Shown: positions 9,549 through 20,868, counted from the stretch's first letter. The stretch: 64,000 nucleotides of DNA from Alterisphingorhabdus sp051668705 (GCF_051668705.1 NZ_CP196351.1:2480001-2544000), one strand, 5' to 3'. The notes: generated by a model not told the origin, from the sequence alone. Made by a program: numbers and translations.

Positions 9549-9706
9549 AGGGATGCCTTTCATTTTCTTTATACAATATCAGGCGAATCATCGCCTGTAC
9601 GCCATGCCTTTATACCGTGGTGATCAGGATTTGCATGTGCAGATCGCATATGTGAATTGTGCATCGGCAATTGCGGTTGACAGTCACAGATGCCATATCG
9701 GCAGGC

Positions 9707-11887
<2,181 letters not shown>

Positions 11888-11918
11888 TTAAGCTATTAGA
11901 GCAGCTTATTTGAGATAT

Positions 11919-11935
11919 TTACGTATTTTACGTAA
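11919..11935. promoter_or_regulatory. Palindrome upstream of the RAMA-HigBA module, candidate operator
   Basis: TTACGTA and TACGTAA are arranged as an inverted repeat with a TTT spacer, in AT-rich DNA about 70 bp before the first gene of a three-gene toxin-antitoxin-like operon. Antitoxins of this kind usually repress their own promoter at such sites. This function is inferred. Confidence 0.45.
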
Positions 11936-12002
11936 CTATAGTTGCTTAAAATATCAATCTATGTCATAGGGCCTTTGATTGGGTTGATAAAGGTTCACGG
12001 AT

Positions 12003-12413
12003 ATGGAAATTCAAGTTGATTTTGATGTTTTTAAAGCACTTACCGCGATGCGCCGCGCTGAAAATCACACATATAATGACGTGTTGCGCGAGCTGCTCGG
12101 CATTAGTATAAGTTGTTCTGAAAGCACTAAAAGCACTGAAAAAACCCCTAATCCTGAGGTTACGCATATCGATGGCTTACACTCACGCGGCCTGTTCTTA
12201 CCGGAAGATACTCGGCTGAAAGCGGTATATAAAGGCAGAGAGTATTATGCGCGCGTAAAAGATGGAGCGATAATCAACAAAGCAGGAAAAACCTTTACCA
12301 GTCCATCTGGCGCTGCAAGCAGTATAACCGAAACTACAGTGAATGGATGGCGTTTTTGGCAAGCCAAAAGACCAAATGATGCAGATTGGTATAGGCTTGA
12401 CCAATTGCCATGA
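12003..12413 (+). CDS. RAMA-like domain protein with SeqA-like N-terminus, first gene of a HigBA-type module
   Basis: 136 aa. Residues 1-32 (MEIQVDFDVFKALTAMRRAE) resemble the short ribbon-helix N-terminal segment seen in SeqA-like proteins. Residues 60-136 (LFLPEDTRLKAVYKGREYY through FTSPSGAASSITETTVNGWR to WYRLDQL) have the pattern of RAMA/DUF2924-type domains, small modules often attached to restriction enzymes or methylases and thought to bind DNA. Its stop overlaps the next start (ATGA), so it is co-translated with the HigB-like toxin. I cannot assign a reaction. The family assignment is from pattern only. Confidence 0.55.
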   Translation: MEIQVDFDVFKALTAMRRAENHTYNDVLRELLGISISCSESTKSTEKTPNPEVTHIDGLHSRGLFLPEDTRLKAVYKGREYYARVKDGAIINKAGKTFTSPSGAASSITETTVNGWRFWQAKRPNDADWYRLDQLP

Positions 12414-12781
12414 CCGACAACTTTGACACATCACCCATTGTCCTCTATAAAGGACAGGCCTATGAGGTTCAGGTCACTAATCTTTTTGAAGATTGGCTCG
12501 ACAATTTACGTGATCGGGAATCCCGAAACCGTATTGCGGCCTATCTTCGCCGGCTTGGTAACGGAAATATGGGCAACGCAAAGTCAATAGGTGATGGCGT
12601 ACATGAATTGCGATTGAAATTTGGCCCGGGCTATCGGGCTTATTTCATGAATCGTAACAATCGTCTGATATTATTGCTTTGTGGCGGAGATAAATCCAGC
12701 CAGAAGCGTGATATCGCTCTGGCCAAGGAGATGGCGAAAGACATTATTGATGACACAAAAGATCAAAACCAAGGTGTTTGA
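12410..12781 (+). CDS. HigB-like (RelE/ParE superfamily) addiction-module toxin
   Basis: 123 aa. The core FEDWLDNLRDRESRNRIAAYLRRL, then HELRLKFGPGYRAYF and LLLCGGDKSSQKRDIALA, is the signature of the HigB-type 'addiction module killer' subfamily of RelE-like mRNA endonucleases. The N-terminus is about 15 residues longer than usual (MTDNFDTSPIVLYKGQAYEV). It overlaps the upstream gene by 4 bp and the antitoxin by 32 bp. The toxin-first order is usual for HigBA. Confidence 0.88.
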   Translation: MTDNFDTSPIVLYKGQAYEVQVTNLFEDWLDNLRDRESRNRIAAYLRRLGNGNMGNAKSIGDGVHELRLKFGPGYRAYFMNRNNRLILLLCGGDKSSQKRDIALAKEMAKDIIDDTKDQNQGV

Positions 12782-13043
12782 CCCTGCCAAATATTTACAA
12801 TCTGAAGAAGACATCATCACCTATCTTGACGAAGCGATGAAGGATAATGACCCTGCTTTTATTGCACGGGCGCTGGGCGATATTGCGCGTTCGGAAGGCA
12901 TGACGGAAATTTCCAAGCGCACTGGGTTAGGTCGCCAAGCGCTTTATAAAGCCTTGTCCGAACAAGGCAATCCAACACTGGAAACTGTGACTGCGATTAT
13001 CCAATCGCTCGGTTTGCGCCTTTCGGTGCAACGCGCCGCCTAA
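12750..13043 (+). CDS. HigA2-like addiction-module antitoxin (XRE-type HTH)
   Basis: 97 aa from ATG 12750 (MTQKIKTKVFDPAKYLQSE), inside the 3' end of the toxin gene. The helix-turn-helix is ALGDIARSEGMTEISKRTGLGRQALYKALSEQGNPTLETV, the characteristic core of the DNA-binding antidote family paired with HigB-like toxins. It is expected to neutralise the toxin and, with it, repress the operon. Confidence 0.88.
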   Translation: MTQKIKTKVFDPAKYLQSEEDIITYLDEAMKDNDPAFIARALGDIARSEGMTEISKRTGLGRQALYKALSEQGNPTLETVTAIIQSLGLRLSVQRAA

Positions 13044-13048
13044 CCACC

Positions 13049-13186
13049 CTATTTATTATCCTCTGCGGCATCGCCGATGGCGTCGCCGGCGGATTCTATG
13101 TCGCGGCCTACGCCTTCTATGGTGTTGCAGGCGGATAGCAGCAACAGGCTGATAAGTGCAGTGCCGATAGCGGGGATATGTCGCAT
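13049..13186 (-). CDS. Entericidin-like small lipoprotein
   Basis: 45 aa, reading MRHIPAIGTALISLLLLSAC then NTIEGVGRDIESAGDAIGDA and a short acidic-basic end. The lipobox LSAC, the tiny size and the (E)GVGRDI..AGDAI..AA pattern are those of EcnA/EcnB-type entericidins. These are outer-membrane or periplasm-facing lipoproteins known as toxin/antidote peptides but widespread as single genes. AGAGGAA lies 7 nt before the ATG. It is convergent with the higA gene, with only 5 bp between the stops. No partner entericidin is visible. Confidence 0.85.
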   Translation of the reverse strand: MRHIPAIGTALISLLLLSACNTIEGVGRDIESAGDAIGDAAEDNK

Positions 13187-13199
13187 GGGGATGTTCCTC

Positions 13200-13744
13200 T
13201 AATCTTAAATATGTATCTGTTTGTGCAATCAGCACAGCATATTTGCCATGCTAAGCGTGATTCGTTTGGCAGTGATACCATATGAATTTTGCGCGGCGCT
13301 GAACGATCAACATATGTGCGCATTTACGCAGATTATAATCTTGCAAAGACGCAGTGCAATATAGAAGAAAATAGGACAGAAATGTCTATTTTCATAACAA
13401 TACATTACTTTACAATATATTACATAAACTTCTGTTTACGTTCATAAAATCATTGTTACATGCATGGCTATCGCACGGCCACCCCCAAAACCGGTCGTTC
13501 GCGACATGCTGCCATTTGGGCAGCAAAAAGGTCATACGCCGATGTGCCGCGGCCTTTTGAGAGACTTAGAACTGTTCCTCTGCAGGGCCCTTGGGTCGCA
13601 CCAACCTGCGAGGAAAAGGCGGTGGTGTGCCGAAAGGCGCCGTACCGAGGTGCGCCATATCTTGGGGTATGGGCCATCGCCAACTTCTTTGCGCAGTCAT
13701 TATCTTTACAGATATGGCCTGATTGAACGCTGGCATAGGTCAGC
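13200..13744. other. 545-bp AT-rich then repeat-like intergenic region
   Basis: From 13320 to 13460 the sequence is strongly AT-rich (poly-A/T tracts, TTTACAATATATTACAT) and could hold the nrtS promoter or a horizontally acquired scar. From about 13460 to 13720 it changes to GC-rich DNA that is open in several frames. On the minus strand it encodes the stretch RGTVLSLSKGRG. Short peptides of that kind are often seen in spurious translations of dispersed intergenic repeats. I see no convincing gene here and treat it as a repeat-like element. Confidence 0.4.
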
Positions 13745-14026
13745 ATGTTGATGCATAAAGACCCGATGCAAGACACCAATAGCCCCATGACATTCGGCCA
13801 ATATTTGCGGTGCCGCGAAACGGTAAGCCGAGCGATAAAGGTGAGCGCCATTGTCGGCACGATATTGATCGCCATCAATCAAGGGGACGGGATTATCGCG
13901 GGCAGTTGGCCGCCCTTATGGAAAATCATCCTGACCTATTTGGTGCCCTATAGTGTCTCATCCTATTCAACAGCAGCATTGCTGCTCGACCAGCAAAGAT
14001 CAGCAGGAAAGATACATCAGGTTTAA
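13745..14026 (+). CDS. nrtS: NrtS-like nitrate/nitrite transporter small membrane protein
   Basis: 93 aa (ATG 13745 preceded by AGG; ATG 13769 or 13787 are also possible). The core AIKVSAIVGTILIAINQGDGI, then WKIILTYLVPYSVSSYSTAA, contains two membrane helices with the conserved INxGD and KIxLTYxVPYxVSxYS pattern of NrtS, a very small nitrate/nitrite transporter family. There is no nitrate-reduction gene nearby, so its role here is known only from the family. Confidence 0.75.
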   Translation: MLMHKDPMQDTNSPMTFGQYLRCRETVSRAIKVSAIVGTILIAINQGDGIIAGSWPPLWKIILTYLVPYSVSSYSTAALLLDQQRSAGKIHQV

Positions 14027-14049
14027 GGCTGAGGTTTTGGCTTTACGCC

Positions 14050-14676
14050 TTAGCTGGCATATTTGACGGAGCAGCCATAGGGTCGGCTGCGCTTCACCGA
14101 AACCGCTTTGCCTGCCGCAATCTCATTCAATGCCCCGGTCACATGGTTGCGCGCTTTTTTAATGTCATCCACCTTGGCAGAGGGGATGCTGTCAATGCCG
14201 CCCTGATAAACCAATATACCCTTGGCGTTGATGATATACATGTGCGGCGTAGTGCGCGCGGCATAAAGTTTGCCAACCTTACCCGTGCGATCGAACAGAT
14301 AGTGGGACGAGCGCGCCTTTTGCTGGGCAACCAGTGTGCGGGCCTGTTTGGCGGTGATGTCGCCCTGCTTACCCTTGGCACCGGAATTGATGGTCAGCCA
14401 GACCACGCCCTGTTTGCGCGCTGCGGCCTGTGTGCGTTGCATATTGCCGCTGTCATAATGTTTCTGCACAAAGGGGCAGCCCGGATTATGCCATTCCAGA
14501 ACGACCGTTTTGCCCCGAAACTGACTAAGCGAAACAGGTTTGCCATTGGCATCTGTCAGCGTAAAATTGGCCGCTTGCTGGCCCGTTTTCTGCGCGGCGA
14601 CCAGTGGAACAGAAAAGCCGGTTGCGACAATGGCACTGGCCCCCAAGGCCAAGGCGACGGCAAATTTGCGGCTCAT
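14050..14676 (-). CDS. Secreted redoxin/AhpC-TSA-like protein with a single Cys
   Basis: 208 aa. The signal peptide is residues 1-28 (FAVALALGASAIVATGFSVP). The thioredoxin-like fold starts at GQQAANFTLTDANGKPVSLS. The active-site region is LEWHNPGCPFVQKHY, which has one Cys where classical thioredoxins have CxxC, placing it among 'thioredoxin family/redoxin' exported proteins of unclear substrate. PHMYIINAKGILVYQGGID is the cis-Pro region. It lies 35 bp downstream of the DsbD-like gene on the same strand, so a shared periplasmic redox role is likely. Confidence 0.82.
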   Translation of the reverse strand: MSRKFAVALALGASAIVATGFSVPLVAAQKTGQQAANFTLTDANGKPVSLSQFRGKTVVLEWHNPGCPFVQKHYDSGNMQRTQAAARKQGVVWLTINSGAKGKQGDITAKQARTLVAQQKARSSHYLFDRTGKVGKLYAARTTPHMYIINAKGILVYQGGIDSIPSAKVDDIKKARNHVTGALNEIAAGKAVSVKRSRPYGCSVKYAS

Positions 14677-14711
14677 ATTCTTATTCCTTTATCATTGCTT
14701 ATCTGTCGCGG

Positions 14712-16865
14712 TCAGGACACCAGAGCGGTGAGCGTATCAACGGTAAGCACTTGCGGCAATATCTGTGGTTCGCCGCCCGGCGCATAATAGACATAAAGCG
14801 GCACACCAGAACGGCCATGTTCTTCCAGATAGCGGGTAATCTCTGCATCCTGTCGCGTCCAATCGCCTTTTAACACAGTCACATCAGCGGCGGCAAAGGC
14901 ATCAGCAGTGGCTGTGCGTTGCAGGGCAGCGGCTTCATTGGCCTTACAGGTAATGCACCAATCGGCGGTGAAATAGGCAAACACTGGTTTGCCGTCACTG
15001 CGCAGGCTTGCCAATGTGTCATAGGAAAAGGGTTCACTGGCGAGGGTTTCGTTTGAAGATACCCCGGCACTGCCAGAGACTGCGCCGCCCAGTGGCAGCA
15101 ACAACAGCGCCGCCAGAGCAGCCGCAAATGCCGGAGCAACGGGCAGCCAGCTGCGCACTGAACCGCCACGCTGGCGCGCGCCATACCACCAGAGGAACAG
15201 AGCAAAGCTGAGCGCCCCAGCCAATGCCAGCAGCAAGCCATCATTGCCGATTTGCTGACCCAAGAGCCAGATTAGCGCGAGCACTGAGAAGAACATAGGC
15301 ACTGCCATAATCTTGCGGAATTTGTCCATCCACGCGCCGGGCTTTGGCATCATATTACGCAAAGCGGGGATAAAGCCGAGCAACAGGAACGGCAAAGCAA
15401 GACCAAGACCCAGACCGACAAAAATCAACAGGCCCGCAGCAGGCGGCAACAATATTGCCGCCCCCATTGCGCCTGCCATAAATGGCGCGCTGCACGGTGT
15501 CGCGACCAAAGCCGCCAAAGCACCTGTCCAAAAAGCACCTTGCGCGCCGCCCTTATTGGCAAGATCATTGCCGACAGAGACAGTGCCAAATTCAAACAAT
15601 CCGGCAAGATTAAGCGCGATGCCGGTAAACAGAATGAGCAGCACGAAAATGATTCGTGGGTCTTGCAATTGAAAGCCCCAGCCTATTTCTGCGCCCAATG
15701 CCCTTAGGCCCAGCATGGCGCCGCCCAATAGCAGGCAGAAAAGAATGATGCCGGCGGTGTAGGCCAGCGCATCGCGGCGCGCTTCAGAGGCAGCGCCGCC
15801 CGCCTTAGCAAGGCTGATGGCTTTCAGGCTAAGTATCGGAAAGACACAAGGGAAGATGTTGAGCAACAACCCGCCAAGCACTGCGCCGCCAAAGGCAATG
15901 AAAAATATTGTCAGGCTGCTGCCCCCCAAAGCCAGATCAGCGCCGCCCTCACCGTTTCCCAATATGTCGCTGGCACCATCGGCAAAACCTGCAAATGCAT
16001 CTTCACCGGCATCTTTGGCAGTCAGGCTTAACCCGCGATGCTCACCAATGCGCAACACGCCCTGCATCACGCCCTCACCCGCACCATAAGCGCCGGTTTC
16101 AATAATCAACACATCGCCACCGCGCATCAGTTTTTGCGGGGCGCTATAGTCGATAATACCATCAGTTTCGGAGAAGAAATAGGCATCTTCCAATTCCACT
16201 GAATCCGGCAATGGAATGGCGATACGGACAGTCTCACCACTGACTGAATATTGCGCCTCACTGCCCAAAGGCGCTGGCAGATTGCCGCGCCATGCATCGA
16301 ACCGGCCTTTGCGCGCATCATCAATAGCGCCATCGCCAACGGTAAGGGTGAAATTCAGCGTCTGGGTTTCAGGAACACAAACTTCATCCGTACAGGCCAG
16401 CCATTCGGCCTTTACAGACAATGGTAGGACAGTTCCCGGCACCAAATCTTCGGATAATGTTACGGGCAATAGCAATGCATATTCGCCTTCATAAACATAG
16501 TTCATGATACCAGCGATAACCAATGTCTCCGGCACGGGGTAGCGCAGCTCTCCAACCGAAACGCCTTCAGGAAGCGTCCAGTCCAAAGTGGTTGGAATAC
16601 CCGCATCACCCGGGTTAATCCAATAGCCATGCCATGTCGGCTTGGGCGTCATTAACAGAGCGAGATTGACCGTTTTACCAGCTTTGGGTGTGTCGCTTTC
16701 TGCCACAAACCGCGCATTGATATTAGGCTCTGCACCGCCAAAGCCACCAACTTGCGCAGTGGCCGAAGCGAAAGGTGCCATCGCCAGCATGGCGATCACC
16801 GCCCAAATAACAGCCTTTATCTGGCCAGAAAGAAGGCGAAATCTTGCAGTCGGGAAATCAATCAT
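14712..16865 (-). CDS. DsbD-like thiol:disulfide interchange membrane protein
   Basis: 717 aa. A signal peptide (about 1-37) is followed by a periplasmic DsbC/D-type beta-sandwich (about 40-300; WHGYWINPGDAGIPTTLDW). About eight membrane helices come next (about 315-600; NIFPCVFPILSLKAISLAKA carries a conserved Cys, and the second is in ATPCSAPFMAGAMGA). The C-terminal thioredoxin domain has the motif WCITCKANEAAAL. The family passes electrons from cytoplasmic thioredoxin across the membrane to periplasmic proteins. The neighbouring redoxin is a plausible acceptor. Confidence 0.9.
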   Translation of the reverse strand: MIDFPTARFRLLSGQIKAVIWAVIAMLAMAPFASATAQVGGFGGAEPNINARFVAESDTPKAGKTVNLALLMTPKPTWHGYWINPGDAGIPTTLDWTLPEGVSVGELRYPVPETLVIAGIMNYVYEGEYALLLPVTLSEDLVPGTVLPLSVKAEWLACTDEVCVPETQTLNFTLTVGDGAIDDARKGRFDAWRGNLPAPLGSEAQYSVSGETVRIAIPLPDSVELEDAYFFSETDGIIDYSAPQKLMRGGDVLIIETGAYGAGEGVMQGVLRIGEHRGLSLTAKDAGEDAFAGFADGASDILGNGEGGADLALGGSSLTIFFIAFGGAVLGGLLLNIFPCVFPILSLKAISLAKAGGAASEARRDALAYTAGIILFCLLLGGAMLGLRALGAEIGWGFQLQDPRIIFVLLILFTGIALNLAGLFEFGTVSVGNDLANKGGAQGAFWTGALAALVATPCSAPFMAGAMGAAILLPPAAGLLIFVGLGLGLALPFLLLGFIPALRNMMPKPGAWMDKFRKIMAVPMFFSVLALIWLLGQQIGNDGLLLALAGALSFALFLWWYGARQRGGSVRSWLPVAPAFAAALAALLLLPLGGAVSGSAGVSSNETLASEPFSYDTLASLRSDGKPVFAYFTADWCITCKANEAAALQRTATADAFAAADVTVLKGDWTRQDAEITRYLEEHGRSGVPLYVYYAPGGEPQILPQVLTVDTLTALVS

Positions 16866-16956
16866 GAACAGCTATATAATCCATTGGTCCAGCGCTACAA
16901 AGCAGCAAAATGCCCAATATGGGAATATCATGCGCTTTGCTAGGCGATGCTTGCAT

Positions 16957-16982
16957 CAAAAATTGCCGCAATATTAGCGGCA
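16957..16982 (-). terminator. Rho-independent terminator after the beta-helix gene
   Basis: On the minus strand TGCCGC pairs with GCGGCA around a 7-nt loop and is followed by ATTTTTGA. It lies about 80 bp beyond the stop of the minus-strand beta-helix gene and would also separate it from the DsbD-like gene. Confidence 0.6.
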
Positions 16983-17064
16983 TATATTCTGTCATTCAGA
17001 CAAATGCAGCCTTTGGTTACACAGCCGTGTTGAAATCCAAGCCGAACATTGCGCCGGCAAACAT

Positions 17065-18018
17065 TTAGCGTGTTTCGTATCGCTTCAATCGTGGATCGAG
17101 CGTATTGTTGCTGATATTGAGCCGATCAGGCGACCAATTGGCGACAAACACCGTGTTACGCTCTACATTGGGGGCGATACGCGCATCATTATTGGTGATG
17201 GTCAGGCCTTCAGAGGTCCATGTATCGCGCTCTGCCCGAACGGCGATCAAGGCACTGTAATTTTCTTTATTGCGCCCTTGCACGAAAACATTGCCAGCGA
17301 TCAGGCCCGTCGCGCCATCGGGAAGGTCGATCATATAGTTGGTTGCTGTGCCTTTGGTGTCGTCAAAGCTGTTTTGCGTCAGCTCAACATTGGGCGCACG
17401 CGATTTGACATAATGGCCGCCAGTGCCTTTTTCAAAACGGCTGCGGGTTACCTTTAATGACGCCAATTTGTTGATATAGATGCTGTGCGCACACCCTTTT
17501 GCACCGCCGCAACGGCCAAGACCTGTAAATGTGCTTTTATCAATGGTCAGTGACGCAGTGGGGTCATTAGCGGTCAAAATACCCTGCTGCGAATTGCGGA
17601 ACCAGCTATTGGTGACTGTCAAACTGCCGCGCTCTTGGCGGATGCCAGCACCGTTAAGATCAGTTACCGCCATATTCTCAAAGATCAGGCCATGCACCTC
17701 TGCCCCTTTGGCACGCATAACTATTGCGGCCTTGCCTTCACAAATACCACCATCAAATACCACGCTGCCGGGCTGCGCGGCCTGATAAATCACATAACCC
17801 GCCGTTTGCACGGCACATTCAGTATAGCGCCCCGGCCCGATGAGAATCGTCCCACGATCAGCACGAATCTTGTCTACTGCGGCTTGCAGGCTGCGGAATT
17901 GCTGACCGGTTTCCGCAATGGTAAATCCGCGCTGATCAGACTGTGCCTGCGTCGCCACGAAAGGCGTCACGGCAAGAGCTGTAATAGCAAGAAGCGAAGT
18001 AACAAATTTGGCACGCAT
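17065..18018 (-). CDS. Secreted right-handed parallel beta-helix protein
   Basis: 317 aa from ATG 18018 (MRAKFVTSLLAITALAVTPF), which has TTGGAG about 10 nt upstream. The frame is open 25 codons further upstream without a better start. The signal peptide is cleaved near ATQAQ. The rest has parallel beta-helix (PbH1-type) turns: LQAAVDKIRADRGTILIGPG, GAEVHGLIFENMAV, LTVTNSWFRNSQQGILT, LKVTRSRFEKGTGGHYV, LNISNNTLDPRL. Such folds are typical of polysaccharide lyases and carbohydrate-binding surface proteins. No catalytic signature is recognisable. Confidence 0.78.
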   Translation of the reverse strand: MRAKFVTSLLAITALAVTPFVATQAQSDQRGFTIAETGQQFRSLQAAVDKIRADRGTILIGPGRYTECAVQTAGYVIYQAAQPGSVVFDGGICEGKAAIVMRAKGAEVHGLIFENMAVTDLNGAGIRQERGSLTVTNSWFRNSQQGILTANDPTASLTIDKSTFTGLGRCGGAKGCAHSIYINKLASLKVTRSRFEKGTGGHYVKSRAPNVELTQNSFDDTKGTATNYMIDLPDGATGLIAGNVFVQGRNKENYSALIAVRAERDTWTSEGLTITNNDARIAPNVERNTVFVANWSPDRLNISNNTLDPRLKRYETR

Positions 18019-18117
18019 GATAAAATTGCTCCAAGCAATGTATGAGAAATGATGGTAAGAATACCCCATCATGACGCGATAGACCAGCCCCAACAGCCTA
18101 GTGTGCCAATTGGGTGC

Positions 18118-18136
18118 AATATTAAGCGCTAATATT
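18118..18136. promoter_or_regulatory. AT-rich inverted repeat between the beta-helix and metH genes
   Basis: AATATTA and TAATATT flank AGCGC. The repeat lies 100 bp upstream of the beta-helix start and 13 bp beyond the end of metH. It may be an operator for the former or a weak transcription end for the latter. Confidence 0.3.
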
Positions 18137-18148
18137 AAACCGTCAGGG

Positions 18149-20779
18149 TTAATCCAAATTCGGTCTTAGCCAGCGTTTTGCTGTCTCTAGCTCGACACCG
18201 CGCCGCGCCGCATAGTCGGTCAATTGGTCTTCACCTATACGGGCAACACCAAAATATTCTGACTGATCATGCCCAAAGTAAAAGCCGGAAACCGCCGCTG
18301 TCGGCAACATGGCGAAGCTCTCTGTGAGTGTGATGCCGGTATTATCTGTTGCCTTTAGCATGTCGAACAATGCCGGTTTTTGGCTGTGGTCGGGGCATGC
18401 AGGATAGCCAGGCGCTGGGCGAATACCGCGATATTGTTCCTTGATCAGCGCTTCATTGGTCAGCTGCTCATCGGGCGCATAGCCCCAAAGTTCACAGCGC
18501 ACATGCTGGTGCAGCCGTTCGGCAAAGGCTTCGGCCAAACGATCAGCGAGCGCTTTTAGGAGTATATCCGAATAATCATCATGGTCCGCTTTAAACCGCG
18601 CCAGATGCTCCTCAATCCCATGGCCCGCAGTGACAGCAAAACCGCCAATCCAGTCCCCCGCCGGATCAATAAAGTCGGCCAGGCACATATTGGCGCGACC
18701 TTCCCGCTTGGCGATCTGCTGGCGCAAAAACGGCATGCGTACAGTGCCTTCGTCCGCATCAATCAGCACGTCATCGCCATCACGGTGGCACGGCCAAAGC
18801 GCCGCAACGCCCTTTGCGGTCAGCCATTTTTCGTCGATGATCCGGTCGAGCATCTTTTGCGCGTCATCAAACAGATTGCGTGCACTGGGGCCGACAACAC
18901 TGTCCTGCAATATTGCTGGATAATTGCCCGCCAATTCCCAGCTGCGGAAAAATGGCGTCCAGTCGATAGTCTCGCGCAAATCGGCCAGATCCCAATCGTC
19001 AAAGACATGCAGGCCGGGTTGCTTTGGTGCAGATGCCTTACCAGACATATCAGCCGCAAAGCCATTGGCGCGCGCTTTTTCCAGCGGTACCAGCTCTGTT
19101 TTGCCGCGCCCTGCCCGTTTGGTGCGAACATCTTCATACTCAGCGGCAGTGCGCTCGACAAAGGCCTCTGCCTGTGTTTCGCTGACCAAGGTTGAGGCTA
19201 CACCTACGGCGCGGCTGGCATCCAGCACATGCACAATCGGGCCATTATAGGCCGGCGATATTCGCAGCGCGGTATGCACTTTTGATGTCGTGGCGCCGCC
19301 AATGAGCAGCGGCATCGTCATATCAGCGCGCTGCATTTCCTCTGCAACCGTGACCATCTCATCAAGCGATGGCGTAATCAGGCCCGACAGGCCAATCATA
19401 TCCGCATCATTCTCATTCGCGGCTTTCAAAATATCCTGCCACGGCACCATGACACCCAGATCAACAACCTCAAAGCCATTACATTGCAGCACGACGCCGA
19501 CGATATTTTTGCCAATATCGTGCACATCACCCTTTACTGTGGCCATGATGATCTTGCCCTTGCCACGTGCGCCCTCTTCTTTTTCCGCCTCGATATAGGG
19601 GAAGAGATGGGCCACAGCTTTTTTCATCACGCGCGCAGATTTGACCACTTGCGGCAGGAACATTTTACCGGAGCCAAACAGATCACCCACGACATTCATG
19701 CCATCCATCAACGGGCCTTCAATCACTTCGATGGGGCGACCGTCACGCTGTTTCACCGCAAGACGCATTTCCTCTGTGTCATCGACAATATGGGCATCAA
19801 TACCTTTGACCAGCGCATGCTCCAGACGTTTGGCCACATCATAGCCGCGCCATTCCGCCGCCGCTTTTTCCGCAACCGCATCCGTGCCGCGAAATTTCTC
19901 TGCCAGTGCGATCAATATCTCGGTCGCATCACCGCCAGACTTGGGTTCGCGGTCAAGCACCACATCTTCACAGGCATCGCGCAATTCCGGGTCAATATCG
20001 TCATAAATATCCAGCTGCCCTGCATTCACAATCGCCATATCCAGGCCAGCGGGAATAGCATGATAGAGGAACACGCTGTGCATGGCGCGGCGCACAGGCT
20101 CATTGCCGCGAAAGCTGAATGACAGGTTGGACAGTCCGCCGGAAAAATGCACATGCGGGCACCGCGCGCGGATTTCTGCAACAGCCTCAATAAAGTCCAG
20201 CCCATAGCGGCGATGCTCATCAATACCGGTGGCAACCGCAAAGACATTGGGGTCAAAAATAATATCTTCAGGCGGAAAGCCGATGCCGGTGAGCAGCTTA
20301 TAAGCGCGGCAACAGATTTCTATCTTGCGCTCTTTGGTGTCGGCCTGTCCTGTTTCATCAAAGGCCATCACCACAACCGCAGCGCCATAGGCCATGCATT
20401 TGCGCGCATGGGCCAGAAATTCCGCCTCACCCTCTTTCATGCTGATCGAATTGACAATCGGCTTACCCGACACGCATTTCAATCCGGCTTCAATCACTGA
20501 CCATTTGGAACTGTCGATCATCACCGGTACACGGGCAATATCTGGCTCAGCGGCAATCAGCTTCAAAAAGCGTGTCATAGCTGCTTCTGCGTCCAGCAGG
20601 CCTTCATCCATATTGACGTCAATAATCTGTGCGCCATTTTCAACCTGCTGACGAGCGACCTCAACTGCAGCATCATAATCATCATTCATGATCAGCTTTT
20701 TGAAACGCGCAGAGCCAGTGACATTGGTGCGCTCACCAATGTTGACAAATTGTGTGGAACTGTTTGGGGTTTGGCTCAT
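18149..20779 (-). CDS. metH: Methionine synthase C-terminal part (pterin-, B12- and activation domains)
   Basis: About 876 aa from ATG 20779 (MSQTPNSSTQFVNIGERTNV); ATG 20800 is an alternative. The domains in order are: pterin-binding TIM barrel (FVNIGERTNVTGSARFKKLI; VPVMIDSSKWSVIEAG), B12-binding cap, and Rossmann domain with the cobalamin His motif GDVHDIGKNIVG near residue 415 (LLIGGATTSKVHTALRI follows). The C-terminal activation domain includes RPAPGYPACPDHSQK. It transfers the methyl group from methyl-THF via cobalamin. The homocysteine-binding module is encoded separately by the preceding gene, 90 bp upstream. Confidence 0.95.
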   Translation of the reverse strand: MSQTPNSSTQFVNIGERTNVTGSARFKKLIMNDDYDAAVEVARQQVENGAQIIDVNMDEGLLDAEAAMTRFLKLIAAEPDIARVPVMIDSSKWSVIEAGLKCVSGKPIVNSISMKEGEAEFLAHARKCMAYGAAVVVMAFDETGQADTKERKIEICCRAYKLLTGIGFPPEDIIFDPNVFAVATGIDEHRRYGLDFIEAVAEIRARCPHVHFSGGLSNLSFSFRGNEPVRRAMHSVFLYHAIPAGLDMAIVNAGQLDIYDDIDPELRDACEDVVLDREPKSGGDATEILIALAEKFRGTDAVAEKAAAEWRGYDVAKRLEHALVKGIDAHIVDDTEEMRLAVKQRDGRPIEVIEGPLMDGMNVVGDLFGSGKMFLPQVVKSARVMKKAVAHLFPYIEAEKEEGARGKGKIIMATVKGDVHDIGKNIVGVVLQCNGFEVVDLGVMVPWQDILKAANENDADMIGLSGLITPSLDEMVTVAEEMQRADMTMPLLIGGATTSKVHTALRISPAYNGPIVHVLDASRAVGVASTLVSETQAEAFVERTAAEYEDVRTKRAGRGKTELVPLEKARANGFAADMSGKASAPKQPGLHVFDDWDLADLRETIDWTPFFRSWELAGNYPAILQDSVVGPSARNLFDDAQKMLDRIIDEKWLTAKGVAALWPCHRDGDDVLIDADEGTVRMPFLRQQIAKREGRANMCLADFIDPAGDWIGGFAVTAGHGIEEHLARFKADHDDYSDILLKALADRLAEAFAERLHQHVRCELWGYAPDEQLTNEALIKEQYRGIRPAPGYPACPDHSQKPALFDMLKATDNTGITLTESFAMLPTAAVSGFYFGHDQSEYFGVARIGEDQLTDYAARRGVELETAKRWLRPNLD

Positions 20780-20868
20780 GGCAACTTTTCTGTTCGTCAT
20801 GCTGAAATATGGTCAGCTTGCATTCTGTTTTTCGGTTTTGTCCCTAGGCAATCGGGATAAAGGCATGA

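Noticed and set aside
13468..13878. Minus-strand 136-aa frame covering the repeat-like region
   Set aside because: It overlaps the nrtS gene on the other strand, has no ribosome site and carries the SLSKG-type peptide of dispersed repeats. Only its N-terminal part looks hydrophobic, as the mirror of nrtS.
20780..20868. A SAM or cobalamin riboswitch before metH
   Set aside because: The 90-bp gap between the two metH parts has no recognisable conserved box or pseudoknot, and control by the upstream ArsR-type dyad is sufficient.
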